From assembly GCF_900101675.1 (NCBI RefSeq), contig NZ_FNKG01000001.1, forward strand, positions 1,781,378 through 1,845,377: DNA of 64,000 nucleotides. Direction: 5' to 3'. Each line of letters starts with the position of its first letter. The stretch's first letter is position 1. The DNA comes from Curtobacterium sp. UNCCL20. Lineage in GTDB: Bacteria; Actinomycetota; Actinomycetes; Actinomycetales; Microbacteriaceae. The notes under the pieces were generated by a model. It made no database searches. It saw only the letters and a program-made list of their open reading frames with translations, and was not told where the DNA came from. A program made the position numbers and the translations under genes. This document shows, in pieces, positions 39,263 to 47,398 of this stretch.

Positions 39263-41551
39263 TTGGAGGGTCCCGAGATCAAGTTCGCCGAGGCCGTCAT
39301 CGACAACGGTCGGTACGGCAAGCGCATCGTCCGGTTCGAGACCGGTCGGCTCGCACAGCAGGCCCAGGGCGCGGTCGCCGCGTACCTCGACGAGGAGACC
39401 ATGCTCCTCTCGGCCACCAGCGCCGGCAAGCACCCGCGTGAGGGCTTCGACTTCTTCCCCCTGACGGTCGACGTCGAGGAGCGCTCGTACGCCGCCGGTA
39501 AGATCCCCGGTTCGTTCTTCCGCCGTGAAGGCCGTCCCAGCACCGAGGCGATCCTCGTCTGCCGTCTCATCGACCGGCCGCTGCGCCCGTCGTTCGTCGA
39601 CGGCCTCCGCAACGAGGTTCAGATCGTCATCACCGTCCTGAGCATCGCTCCGGACGAGTTCTACGACGCGCTCGCGATCAACGCGGCGTCCGCGTCGACG
39701 CAGATCTCCGGTCTGCCGTTCTCCGGCCCGATCGCCGGTGTGCGCCTCGCGCTCATCCCGGGTGCGAACGGCTCCGACCAGTGGGTCGCCTTCCCGAAGG
39801 CGTCGCAGCTCGCCGAGGCCGTCTTCGACCTCACCGTCGCGGGCCGCGTCGTCACCGACGAAGCGGGCAACGAGGACGTCGCGATCATGATGGTCGAGGC
39901 CGAGGCCACCGAGCACAGCTGGGACCTCATCCAGGGCGGCGCCACCAAGCCCGACGAGGCCGTCGTCGCGCAGGGTCTCGAGGCGGCGAAGCCGTTCCTC
40001 AAGGTCCTCGTCGAGGCGCAGGCGAAGATGGCCGCGCAGTCGGCCAAGGAGATCCAGGACTACCCGGTCTTCCCGCCCTACGCGCCCGAGGTCTACGACG
40101 CCGTCGAGGCGATCGCCCTCTCCGAGCTCGGTGACGTCTACAAGATCGCCGGCAAGCTCGAGCGCCAGGACGCGGACGACGCCCTCAAGGCCCGCGTCAA
40201 GGAGGCAATCGCCGCCAAGGTGTCGGCCGGCGAGCTCCCCGAGAGCGCCAACGGTCAGGTCAGCGGCGCTTACAAGTCGGTCACGAAGAAGGTCGTCCGC
40301 GGCCGGATCCTGACCGAGCAGGTCCGCATGGACGGCCGCGGCCTCGCCGACATCCGTCCGCTCGACGCCGAGGTCGCCGTGATCCCGCGCGTCCACGGTT
40401 CGGCGATCTTCCAGCGCGGCGAGACCCAGATCCTGGGCGTCACCACGCTGAACATGCTCAAGATGGAGCAGCAGATCGACTCGCTGTCGCCCGTCACGAA
40501 GAAGCGCTACCTGCACCACTACAACTTCCCGCCCTACTCGACCGGTGAGACCGGCCGCGTGGGTTCGCCGAAGCGTCGCGAGATCGGGCACGGCTTCCTC
40601 GCCGAGCGCGCCCTCGTGCCGGTGCTGCCGTCGCGCGAGGAGTTCCCCTACGCCATCCGTCAGGTGTCCGAGGCCCTCGGCTCCAACGGTTCGACGTCGA
40701 TGGGCTCCGTCTGCGCCTCGACCCTGTCGCTCCTCAACGCCGGTGTGCCGCTCAAGGCCCCGGTCGCGGGCATCGCGATGGGCCTCGTCTCCGACACCGT
40801 TGACGGCCAGACCCGCTACGCGGCGCTGACCGACATCCTCGGTGCCGAGGACGCACTCGGTGACATGGACTTCAAGGTCGCCGGGACCTCCGAGTTCGTC
40901 ACCGCGATCCAGCTCGACACCAAGCTCGACGGCATCCCGTCGTCGGTGCTCGACGCCGCGCTCAAGCAGGCCAAGGAAGCGCGCTCCGCGATCCTCGGTG
41001 TGCTGACCGAGGCGATCGACGCCCCCGACGAGATGGCGGACACCGCGCCGCGTGTCATCTCCGTGCAGATCCCCGTCGACAAGATCGGCGAGCTGATCGG
41101 CCCGAAGGGCAAGACGATCAACGGCATCCAGGACGAGACCGGAGCCGACATCTCGATCGAGGACGACGGCACCGTCTACATCGGCGCCGTCGACGGTCCG
41201 TCGGCCGAGGCCGCTCGCGCCCAGGTCAACGCGATCGCGAACCCGACGAACCCGGAGATCGGGGACCAGTTCCTCGGCACGGTCGTCAAGATCGCGACGT
41301 TCGGTGCGTTCGTGTCGCTCCTCCCGGGCCGCGACGGTCTGCTCCACGTCTCAGAGGTCCGCAAGCTCGCCGGTGGCAAGCGTGTGGAGAACGTCGAGGA
41401 CGTGCTCGGCGTCGGCCAGAAGATCCTGGTCGAGGTCACCAAGGTGGACGACCGCGGCAAGCTCTCGCTCGCCCCGGTCGTCGCGGACGAGACCGAGTCG
41501 GCTCCGGCCGAGACGGTCCGTGCGCACGCCGAGGACCCCGCCGAGGGTTGA
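39263..41551 (+). CDS. pnp: Polyribonucleotide nucleotidyltransferase (PNPase)
   Basis: 762 residues from TTG 39263, set by AAGGAGG at 39249-39255 and the family start [16 protein letters not shown]. Two RNase PH domains (~10-150 and ~350-560, with [15 protein letters not shown] [13 protein letters not shown] and [10 protein letters not shown] catalytic region), KH domain ([21 protein letters not shown]) and S1 domain ([32 protein letters not shown]). It degrades RNA 3'-5' phosphorolytically and, in actinobacteria, can add polyA-like tails. Partner of RNase J (rnj, 50926) in RNA turnover. Confidence 0.98.
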   Translation: MEGPEIKFAEAVIDNGRYGKRIVRFETGRLAQQAQGAVAAYLDEETMLLSATSAGKHPREGFDFFPLTVDVEERSYAAGKIPGSFFRREGRPSTEAILVCRLIDRPLRPSFVDGLRNEVQIVITVLSIAPDEFYDALAINAASASTQISGLPFSGPIAGVRLALIPGANGSDQWVAFPKASQLAEAVFDLTVAGRVVTDEAGNEDVAIMMVEAEATEHSWDLIQGGATKPDEAVVAQGLEAAKPFLKVLVEAQAKMAAQSAKEIQDYPVFPPYAPEVYDAVEAIALSELGDVYKIAGKLERQDADDALKARVKEAIAAKVSAGELPESANGQVSGAYKSVTKKVVRGRILTEQVRMDGRGLADIRPLDAEVAVIPRVHGSAIFQRGETQILGVTTLNMLKMEQQIDSLSPVTKKRYLHHYNFPPYSTGETGRVGSPKRREIGHGFLAERALVPVLPSREEFPYAIRQVSEALGSNGSTSMGSVCASTLSLLNAGVPLKAPVAGIAMGLVSDTVDGQTRYAALTDILGAEDALGDMDFKVAGTSEFVTAIQLDTKLDGIPSSVLDAALKQAKEARSAILGVLTEAIDAPDEMADTAPRVISVQIPVDKIGELIGPKGKTINGIQDETGADISIEDDGTVYIGAVDGPSAEAARAQVNAIANPTNPEIGDQFLGTVVKIATFGAFVSLLPGRDGLLHVSEVRKLAGGKRVENVEDVLGVGQKILVEVTKVDDRGKLSLAPVVADETESAPAETVRAHAEDPAEG

Positions 41552-41576
41552 TCCCTCCCGCGTCCTGACGCACGAA

Positions 41577-41606
41577 CGGCCGCCGTCCCTTCCGGGGCGG
41601 CGGCCG
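41577..41606 (+). terminator. Terminator of pnp
   Basis: CGGCCGCCGTCCC (41577-41589), TTCC loop, GGGGCGGCGGCCG (41594-41606): a 13-bp stem, 26 bp after the stop, no U-tract. Confidence 0.88.
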
Positions 41607-41675
41607 ATCGCCGTTGCGGGGGCGCAGCGCTGCCGGCGGGCGCCACGCGCAGTTGCCGGCGGGTGCCACGCGCGG

Positions 41676-41769
41676 CCGAGTCTCGTGGCGCCCGGCCCGA
41701 GACTCGGCGTCGGCGACAGTTCTCGGGCCAGCGGCCGCGAGGAGTGTCCTTCAGGCCGAGTCTCGCGCG
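41676..41769. repeat. CCGAGACTCGG repeat cluster, second locus
   Basis: CCGAGTCTCG (41676-41685) and CGAGACTCGG (41698-41707) form an inverted repeat. GCGACAGTTCTCGGGCC (41713-41729) is the exact inverse of 26883-26899. A further CCGAGTCTCG is near 41756. Confidence 0.8.
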
Positions 41770-41792
41770 GGCGAAGCCGTGCGCGGCCCGGG

Positions 41793-42320
41793 TCAGGCGG
41801 CGGGCGTCTCCTGCGTGCCCACGAGCTGCGCGCGTCCGAGCAGGTGGTCGCGGAGCAGGAACCCGACGATCGCGGGGGTCGCGTCGGCCGGTGCCTCGAG
41901 GACCGGCACGTCCAGTGCGCTCAGCGTGAAGAAGTACCGGTGGGGTCCGTGCCCGGCGGGCGGCGCGGCACCGAGGAACGTGTCCGTGCCGAACTCGTTG
42001 CGGCGTCGGAGTGCCTCGGCGGGCAGCAGCGCGTCGTCGGTCCCGGCGTTCTGCGGCAGCGAGGTGGCGCTGCCGGGGATGTCGGTCACGCTCCAGTGCC
42101 AGAAGCCCGAGCCGGTCGGGGCGTCGGGGTCGTACACGGTGAGCACGTAGCTCTGCGTGCCCTCGGGTGCGCCGGACCACTCGAGCGCGGGGGAGCGGTC
42201 CTCGCCGCCGGCATCGGTGCCGCGCGCCCAGTCGGGCAGGGCGGCGCCGTCGGCGAAGTCGGGGCTGGTCAGGGTGAAGGACGGGACCTCGGGGAGGTTC
42301 CAGTTGGGGTCGTTGGCCAT
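41793..42320 (-). CDS. YbhB/YbcL family Raf kinase inhibitor-like protein
   Basis: 175 residues, PEBP fold. The signature TVYDPDAPTGSGFWHWSVTDIPG and the terminal GPHRYFFTLSALD contain the conserved Asp-Pro-Asp-Ala-Pro and His ligand-pocket motifs. No signal peptide. Bacterial members bind small anions or phosphorylated ligands; physiological role unclear. ATG 42320; TTGGCT is 6 nt upstream. Confidence 0.9.
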   Translation of the reverse strand: MANDPNWNLPEVPSFTLTSPDFADGAALPDWARGTDAGGEDRSPALEWSGAPEGTQSYVLTVYDPDAPTGSGFWHWSVTDIPGSATSLPQNAGTDDALLPAEALRRRNEFGTDTFLGAAPPAGHGPHRYFFTLSALDVPVLEAPADATPAIVGFLLRDHLLGRAQLVGTQETPAA

Positions 42321-42326
42321 GCCCCC

Positions 42327-42332
42327 AGCCAA
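42327..42332 (-). promoter_or_regulatory. -10-like TTGGCT, leaderless start of the YbhB gene
   Basis: TTGGCT on the minus strand, 6 nt before ATG 42320. Confidence 0.45.
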
Positions 42333-42494
42333 CACCCGCTGCCTCGGACGGTGCTCGGCGTCGTCGCACGGTGCCGACATCGTCACTCGGTGCGCAGTTG
42401 ACGGGCCGGTGCGGGCCTGCAGGCCCGCACGAGGCGATCGACCGCGCACCGGGTGGCGGGCCCGGCAGGCGGGTGGACGTACGAGGACGCCGGA

Positions 42495-42530
42495 CTGGAG
42501 GCGCGGTGCGGGCTGGACCCGCGCCTCCAG
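42495..42530. repeat. CTGGAGG-family palindrome
   Basis: CTGGAGGCGCG (42495-42505) pairs with CGCGCCTCCAG (42520-42530), 14-nt loop. Confidence 0.75.
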
Positions 42531-42543
42531 GCCGTCAGATGGT

Positions 42544-42635
42544 CGCGAAGGCGACACTCGTGTGCGGTGGACGCGCGTCGGTGCCGCGAGCGCGACAGAT
42601 CCACGCCGAGATGTCGCGGCGATCTGTCGCTTTCG
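42544..42635. repeat. 91-bp composite element, copy 2
   Basis: CGCGAAGGCGACA at 42544-42556, a GCGAGCGCGACAGAT block near 42586-42600, and CGATCTGTCGCTTTCG at 42620-42635. Offsets match copy 1 (75 versus 76 bp from first to last motif). Confidence 0.8.
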
Positions 42636-42644
42636 CGGGAGGGG

Positions 42645-42707
42645 GCGCGCGACAAGCGAGGGCGCGCGCGTCAAGCGAGGGGGCGCGAGAAGAGGGCGCG
42701 CGTCAGG
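42645..42707. repeat. GCGCGCG(A/T)CA tandem repeat at the stop of the TetR gene
   Basis: GCGCGCG(A/T)CAAGCGAGG at 42645-42661 and 42664-42680, then GCGCGCGTCAGG at 42696-42707, the last including the TetR stop codon (42703-42705, minus strand). Confidence 0.7.
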
Positions 42708-43350
42708 CCGCGAGCACGCGCTCGACGACCCGGCCGAGGGCCGCCGTCGCCGCGATCGCGTCGCCGGCGTAAGCGCCGGACATCGCCCCGTCACGCGCGA
42801 GCATGAGCTCGTCCGCACCGTCGCCGGGCAGCGCGTGCCCGGCGTCCTGCAGCAGCTCGGCGAGCCGCTCCGTGTACCAGTCACGGTGCATGGCGACGAC
42901 CTCGCGCACGGGATCGCGGGGGTCGTGGTACTCGGCGGCGGCGTTGAGGAACGCGCAACCGCGGAAGTCGGGGTCGTTGACCTCGTCGGTGAGGGCGGCG
43001 ACCCAGGCGCGGACGGCCTCGGTGGGGGCGCCGGCGTCCGCGATGAGCTGTTCCATCCGCTGCTGCACGTGCTCGTGCTGGGTGCGGATGTAGGCGAGGA
43101 TCAGGTTGTCCTTCGACCCGTAGTGCTTGTAGAACGTCGCCTTCGTGACGCTCGCCTCGGAGATGAGGCGGTCGACGCCGACGCTGTGGATGCCCTCTTC
43201 GTAGAAGAGCCGCGTCGCGGTCTCGAGGATGCGGACCTTCGCGCCGCCGGAGCGGGGAGCCGGGGGGACGCTCGACCCGTCCGGCGACGCGAGGTTCGTG
43301 CTCGGCCCAGGGAGACGCTGGACGGTCGGTTGGGGGGAATCGACCGTCAC
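42703..43350 (-). CDS. TetR/AcrR family transcriptional regulator
   Basis: 215 residues from GTG 43350, chosen because AAGGAG lies 7 nt upstream. The first ~33 residues are disordered and Pro/Ser-rich; the helix-turn-helix follows at ~36-82 (KVRILETATRLFYEEGIHSVGVDRLI, then ASVTKATFYKHYGSKDNLILAYI). The C-terminal ligand-binding domain has GCAFLNAAAEYHDPRDPVREVV. Ligand and targets unknown. An 8-bp inverted repeat CCGGATCG...CGATCCGG (43431-43463) upstream may be its operator. Divergent from the M16 protease gene. Confidence 0.9.
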   Translation of the reverse strand: MTVDSPQPTVQRLPGPSTNLASPDGSSVPPAPRSGGAKVRILETATRLFYEEGIHSVGVDRLISEASVTKATFYKHYGSKDNLILAYIRTQHEHVQQRMEQLIADAGAPTEAVRAWVAALTDEVNDPDFRGCAFLNAAAEYHDPRDPVREVVAMHRDWYTERLAELLQDAGHALPGDGADELMLARDGAMSGAYAGDAIAATAALGRVVERVLAA

Positions 43351-43430
43351 AGCGTGGCTCCTTGGGGTCATCGGCTCCGCGGCGGCGGAGTGGGGGGACT
43401 CGTACCGCGCAGGACTGATGTCCCGAGCCA

Positions 43431-43463
43431 CCGGATCGAAATCTAGGGGGGCTTCCGATCCGG
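43431..43463 (-). promoter_or_regulatory. Inverted repeat upstream of the TetR gene, candidate operator
   Basis: CCGGATCG (43431-43438) and CGATCCGG (43456-43463), 17 nt apart. A minus-strand TGG-TACAGT extended -10 lies just upstream of it (about 43472-43480), so binding here would block transcription. Confidence 0.45.
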
Positions 43464-43596
43464 TAACAAGACTGTACCACAAGGAGGACAGACAGACGAG
43501 TCTTTCTATCCTCATTTCATGTACCCCTCTTCGAGTGACACCGTGCTGACTGCGTGTGCGCCTGTGGAAACTGGGCGACCGGCCCCGCGGGGTCAG

Positions 43597-43602
43597 TAGG
43601 CT
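43597..43602 (+). promoter_or_regulatory. -10-like TAGGCT, leaderless start of the M16 gene
   Basis: TAGGCT is 8 nt before ATG 43611. Confidence 0.6.
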
Positions 43603-43610
43603 CGTCTGCG

Positions 43611-44945
43611 ATGAACCACCCAGTGCCGTTGCCGCTCGAGGCCCCGGACACGTCGTTCCTGACGTCCGGGGGCGCCTTCGTCCGCCGATCCGTCCTGCCT
43701 TCGGGCGTGCGGGTCCTGACCGAGGCGATGCCCGGCGCGAGTTCCACCAGCCTCGGCTTCTGGGTGGGGGTGGGATCGCGGGACGAACGCGAGGGGCAGT
43801 TCGGCTCCACGCACTTCCTCGAACACCTCCTGTTCAAGGGCACCGCGACGCGCTCCGCGCTCGACATCGCGATCTCCTTCGACTCGGTCGGCGGCGAGCA
43901 CAACGCCGCGACCGCGAAGGAGTACACCTGCTACTACTCCCGCGTCCGTGACGCCGACGTGCCGATGGCGGTCGAGGTGATCGGCGACATGGTCACCGGT
44001 TCCGTGCTCGAGTCGGTGGCGTTCGACGTCGAGCGGGGCGTCATCCTCGAAGAACTGGCGATGGCCGCGGACGACCCGGCCGACGTCGCGGGCGAGGCGT
44101 TCTTCGCCGCTGCCTTCGACGGGCACGCCCTCGGCCGGCCGATCGGCGGCACCCCGGAGAGCATCCGCGCGGTGCAGCGTGACGAGGTCCTCGCCCACTA
44201 CCGCGAGCACTACGCCCCGAACGGCATCGTCGTCACCGCGGCCGGTGCGGTCGACCACGACCGCTTCTGCGAACTGGTCGAGGCGGTGTTCCGCGACGCG
44301 TCCGGGGCCTCGCCGCTGGCCCGCCGGACCCCGCAGCCCGTCGCCGACCCGGCGATCCCGAAGCTCTCCGTCGTGCACCGTCCCACCGAGCAGGTCAGCA
44401 TGCTCCGCGGGTCGCAGGGGCTCGACCTCCGCGACGAACGCCGTCCGGTGCTCAGCGTGCTCAACGCCGTGCTCGGCGGCGGCATGAGCTCCCGCCTCTT
44501 CCAGGAGGTCCGCGAGCGCCGCGGTCTCGCCTACGCGGTCAGCTCGTTCGCGCCCGCCTACCTCGACAACGGGGCGTTCGGCGTCTACGCCGGCTGCGCG
44601 CCCGACAACGTCCCCGGGGTGATCGAGATCATCGACGCCGAGTTCCGCCGGATGGTCGACGAAGGCATCACCACGGACGAGCTCCGACGGGCGAAGGGCC
44701 AGATCGAGGGCGCCCTCACGCTCTCGCTCGAGGACTCCGACGCCCGGATGACCCGCCTCGGCCGATCCGAGCTCGGCACCGGCGAGTTCACCGACCTCGC
44801 CACCGCCCTCGAACGCGTCGACCGGGTCACCACCGGCGACGTCCTCGACCTCGCGCGGGACCTCCTGACGCGTCCGACGATCACCTCGGTGGTCGGTGCC
44901 GTGCAGCAGGACGAGCTCGCGGCCGCCATCGGGATCGGCGGTTGA
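43611..44945 (+). CDS. M16 family zinc metallopeptidase
   Basis: 444 residues, cytosolic. The inverted zinc motif HFLEH (68-72; His68, His72 ligands, Glu71 catalytic) is in FGSTHFLEHLLFKGT, and the distal Glu lies in the ILEELAMAADDPAD helix near 147. The second homologous half contains the RxxxxY-type QEVRERRGLAYAVSSF substrate-binding segment. Close to actinobacterial PepR/processing-peptidase-like proteins, usually next to dapB and pnp in this group. The stop overlaps the TTG of the phosphatase gene (TTGA). Confidence 0.92.
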   Translation: MNHPVPLPLEAPDTSFLTSGGAFVRRSVLPSGVRVLTEAMPGASSTSLGFWVGVGSRDEREGQFGSTHFLEHLLFKGTATRSALDIAISFDSVGGEHNAATAKEYTCYYSRVRDADVPMAVEVIGDMVTGSVLESVAFDVERGVILEELAMAADDPADVAGEAFFAAAFDGHALGRPIGGTPESIRAVQRDEVLAHYREHYAPNGIVVTAAGAVDHDRFCELVEAVFRDASGASPLARRTPQPVADPAIPKLSVVHRPTEQVSMLRGSQGLDLRDERRPVLSVLNAVLGGGMSSRLFQEVRERRGLAYAVSSFAPAYLDNGAFGVYAGCAPDNVPGVIEIIDAEFRRMVDEGITTDELRRAKGQIEGALTLSLEDSDARMTRLGRSELGTGEFTDLATALERVDRVTTGDVLDLARDLLTRPTITSVVGAVQQDELAAAIGIGG

Positions 44946-45556
44946 GCACCGACATGTCGCACTACCTCTACCTCGTCCGGCACGGTGAGCACCAGGACGC
45001 GGAACACGGCCTGCGGGACGGCAAGCTCTCGGAGCGCGGCAAGCGGCAGTCGATGCTCGTCGCCGACCGACTCGGCGGCGTGCCGTTCGACGGCGTGTAC
45101 CACTCGCCGCTCGAGGCGCCGAGCGAGACCGCGTCGTTCCTGGCGCAGCGGTTGCCGGCGATCCAGCCCGAGCCGTCGACCCTGCTGTTCGACTGCATCC
45201 CCTCCGGTCCGACGCCCGACATGCCGCACGCCTACCAGGGCTGGTACGGCGGCATCACCGAAGAGGAGATCGTGGCCGGCCAGGCGCAGATGGGCGACGC
45301 CGTCGCCGAGTGGTTCACACCGGCGCGCGAGGACCGGCACGACCTCCTCATCACGCACAACGCGGTGATCGGCTGGTTCGTGCGCGAGGCGTTCCAGGCT
45401 CCGGAGTGGCGCTGGATGGGCACGAACGTCGCGCACACGGCGCTCACGATCATCCGGATCCGGTCGGCGAAGCCCGCCGAGGTCGTCACGCTGAACGACC
45501 TCGCCCACCTGCCGGTGGAGCTCCGCACGGGGCTGCCGGTCGGCCAGCCCGTCTGA
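44942..45556 (+). CDS. Histidine phosphatase superfamily protein
   Basis: 204 residues. The catalytic RHG motif is in YLYLVRHGEHQDAE (phospho-His), with a second His in LLITHNAVIGWFV. It belongs to the phosphoglycerate mutase-like branch; substrate unknown. TTG 44942 overlaps the M16 stop by 4 bp; ATG 44954 (MSHYLYL) is the alternative start. Confidence 0.88.
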   Translation: MSTDMSHYLYLVRHGEHQDAEHGLRDGKLSERGKRQSMLVADRLGGVPFDGVYHSPLEAPSETASFLAQRLPAIQPEPSTLLFDCIPSGPTPDMPHAYQGWYGGITEEEIVAGQAQMGDAVAEWFTPAREDRHDLLITHNAVIGWFVREAFQAPEWRWMGTNVAHTALTIIRIRSAKPAEVVTLNDLAHLPVELRTGLPVGQPV

Positions 45557-45625
45557 GTCGCCCGGCCGACGGTCGGTGCGACGTGCCTGCGCTCGTGGTC
45601 GGCATGCCCGGAGGCGCAGATCGCC

Positions 45626-46117
45626 TCAGCGGATCGGCTTGCGGTACCAGGCGGTCGCGTTCGGGTTCTCGTTGAACGGCGCGGTGCGCGCGTAGCCGCG
45701 GCTGCGGTACATGGCGCCGGCGGCGACGAGGGAGTCGTTGGTGTCGAGGACGACCGCCGTCGCACCGAGTCCGACCGCCCCGGCCTCGAGGGCGTCCATC
45801 ACCGCGGTCGCCACACCCCGTCCACGCCCCTCGGGGGTGACGAAGACGTGCTTCACCTCGAACCGGACATCGACCGCACCCGTCTCGTCACGGCCGTCCG
45901 GGATGCGTCGGAGCCCGCCGCACCCGACCGCCAGGCCGTCGTCGTACGCGACGACGAAGGTGCCGTTCGGCGGTGTGAACTCCGCCGCGGGGGTGCGCTT
46001 CCGCGAGTAGGCGCCCTGCGCGCTCGGGAACGTCGCCTCCCGCTCGTCGAGGTAGGCGTCGAGCAGCACGTCGACCTCGGGGATGTCTGCAGGCACGGTC
46101 CTGACCTCGAGCGTCAT
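45626..46117 (-). CDS. GNAT family N-acetyltransferase
   Basis: 163 residues. The acetyl-CoA pyrophosphate-binding loop is VTPEGRGRGVATAVMDALE (R/QxxGxG/A), preceded by the VDVRFEVKHVFV strand and followed by VVLDTNDSLVAAGAMYRSRGY. Substrate unknown. TAGGAT on the minus strand is 6 nt before ATG and overlaps the dapB promoter. Confidence 0.92.
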   Translation of the reverse strand: MTLEVRTVPADIPEVDVLLDAYLDEREATFPSAQGAYSRKRTPAAEFTPPNGTFVVAYDDGLAVGCGGLRRIPDGRDETGAVDVRFEVKHVFVTPEGRGRGVATAVMDALEAGAVGLGATAVVLDTNDSLVAAGAMYRSRGYARTAPFNENPNATAWYRKPIR

Positions 46118-46123
46118 GTGTCG

Positions 46124-46133
46124 ATCCTAGGAT
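46124..46133. promoter_or_regulatory. Palindromic bidirectional -10 shared by GNAT and dapB
   Basis: ATCCTAGGAT reads TAGGAT on both strands. It is 6 nt before the GNAT ATG (46117, minus) and 7 nt before the dapB ATG (46141, plus). Only 23 bp separate the two start codons. Confidence 0.7.
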
Positions 46134-46140
46134 GGGAGCC

Positions 46141-46887
46141 ATGGTCACTCCCGTCGCCGTCGTCGGCGCCACCGGTCGTCTCGGGGGCCTCGTGGCCGCC
46201 GTCGTCGAGGAACTCCCGGAGTTCGAGCTCGTCGCGAGCCTGTCGTCGAAGGACGGTGCGCACGAAGCGGGGCCGTCGGTCTTCGGGGGAGCGGCACTGG
46301 TCGTCGACGTCACGGTGCCCGCGCTCAGCCCCGCGATCGTGGACAACGCGTTGGCGAGCGGCGCGAACGTGCTCGTCGGCACGTCCGGCTGGTCCGGGGA
46401 CCGCTTGGCGACGCTCCGCGCCGGGCTCGAGGCCCGCCCCGAGCAGGGCGTCTTCGTGGTCCCGAACTTCTCGATCGGGTCGGTCCTCGGCACCCACCTC
46501 GCGACGATCGCCGCGCCGTGGTTCCCCTCCGCCGAGATCGTCGAGACGCACCACGCCGGCAAGATCGACTCGCCCTCGGGCACCGCGGTCCGCACGGCGG
46601 AGCTCATTGCCGAGGCCCGCCGTGAGGTCGGCCCCGTCGAGGCCCCGCACGTCGACCAGCGCGCCCGCGGGCAGCAGGTCGCCAGCGTGCCGATCCACTC
46701 CCTCCGCCTGCCCGGCGTGAAGGCCGTGCAGGACGTCCTGCTGAGCGGCCCGGGCGAGACCCTGACGATCCGCCACGACACGAACGACGACGTCGCCTAC
46801 GTCGCCGGCATCCGCGCGGCGTTGTCCGCCGTCCCGTCGATGCGCGGCCTGACGGTCGGCCTCGGCAGCGTCCTCGGCATCGGCTGA
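46141..46887 (+). CDS. dapB: 4-hydroxy-tetrahydrodipicolinate reductase
   Basis: 248 residues, the normal actinobacterial length. The NAD(P)-binding start is VAVVGATGRLGGLVAAVVEE; the catalytic motif HHAGKIDSPSGTA carries the substrate-binding His and Lys. It reduces the DapA product in diaminopimelate/lysine synthesis. ATG 46141 is preferred to ATG 46132 because the latter overlaps the -10 element. dapA (49900) and dapF (62445) are elsewhere in the window. Confidence 0.96.
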   Translation: MVTPVAVVGATGRLGGLVAAVVEELPEFELVASLSSKDGAHEAGPSVFGGAALVVDVTVPALSPAIVDNALASGANVLVGTSGWSGDRLATLRAGLEARPEQGVFVVPNFSIGSVLGTHLATIAAPWFPSAEIVETHHAGKIDSPSGTAVRTAELIAEARREVGPVEAPHVDQRARGQQVASVPIHSLRLPGVKAVQDVLLSGPGETLTIRHDTNDDVAYVAGIRAALSAVPSMRGLTVGLGSVLGIG

Positions 46888-46893
46888 CCCGCC

Positions 46894-47355
46894 GTGGGCA
46901 TCGCTCGGTCGCTCCGGTCGCCGTTCTGGGGCGCGGCCCTCATGACGGTGCTGCTCGCGCTGTACATCGTCCTCGTCGGGCAGCGCGCGGTCGCGTTCAT
47001 CGACACCGGGCTGCCGATCGGGATCGGCATCGGGGTGGCCCTGTTCGTGGTCGCGGCGATCGGTGCGCTGCTGCTCGTGCTCGAGTTCCGCTTCGGGGTC
47101 CGCATCACCCGCCTCGGCGCCCGGCTCGAACGCGAGGGTGCCGCGCCGGCCGACGTCGTCCCGGTGCGCCCCTCCGGCCGACCGCTGCGCGAGGCCGCCG
47201 ACGAGCTCTTCCCGACCTACAGGGCCGCGGTCGAGGCCGACCCGGAGGACTGGCGCGCCTGGTACCGCCTCGGTGTCGTCTACGACGCGGCCGGTGACCG
47301 CAAGCGGGCGCGTGCCGCGATGCGGACGGCGCTCACCAAGGCGAGCGCGCACTGA
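46894..47355 (+). CDS. Membrane protein with C-terminal TPR-like region
   Basis: 153 residues. Two membrane segments (ALMTVLLALYIVLVGQ and IGVALFVVAAIGALLLVLEF) and a cytoplasmic tail with one TPR-like unit, TYRAAVEADPEDWRAWYRLGVVYDAAGDRKRARAAMRTAL. No catalytic motif. GTG 46894 is 7 nt after the dapB stop, so it is probably co-transcribed with dapB. Confidence 0.75.
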   Translation: MGIARSLRSPFWGAALMTVLLALYIVLVGQRAVAFIDTGLPIGIGIGVALFVVAAIGALLLVLEFRFGVRITRLGARLEREGAAPADVVPVRPSGRPLREAADELFPTYRAAVEADPEDWRAWYRLGVVYDAAGDRKRARAAMRTALTKASAH

Positions 47356-47359
47356 GGAC

Positions 47360-47391
47360 GGAGGCGCGTGGCGGAACCGCCCCGCGCCTCC
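47360..47391. terminator. CTGGAGG-family palindrome between convergent genes
   Basis: GGAGGCGCG (47360-47368) pairs with CGCGCCTCC (47383-47391), loop with GGCGG-AACC-GCC. Lies between stops at 47355 and 47399. Confidence 0.75.
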
Positions 47392-47398
47392 CGGTCCG

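Larger units (their letters stand above)
42321..42702. other. Gene-free interval holding three repeat families
   Basis: No gene is supported in these 382 bp. Contents, in order: YbhB promoter, CTGGAGG palindrome (42495-42530), second copy of the 91-bp element (42544-42635), and the GCGCGCG repeat next to the TetR stop (42645-42707). Confidence 0.75.
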
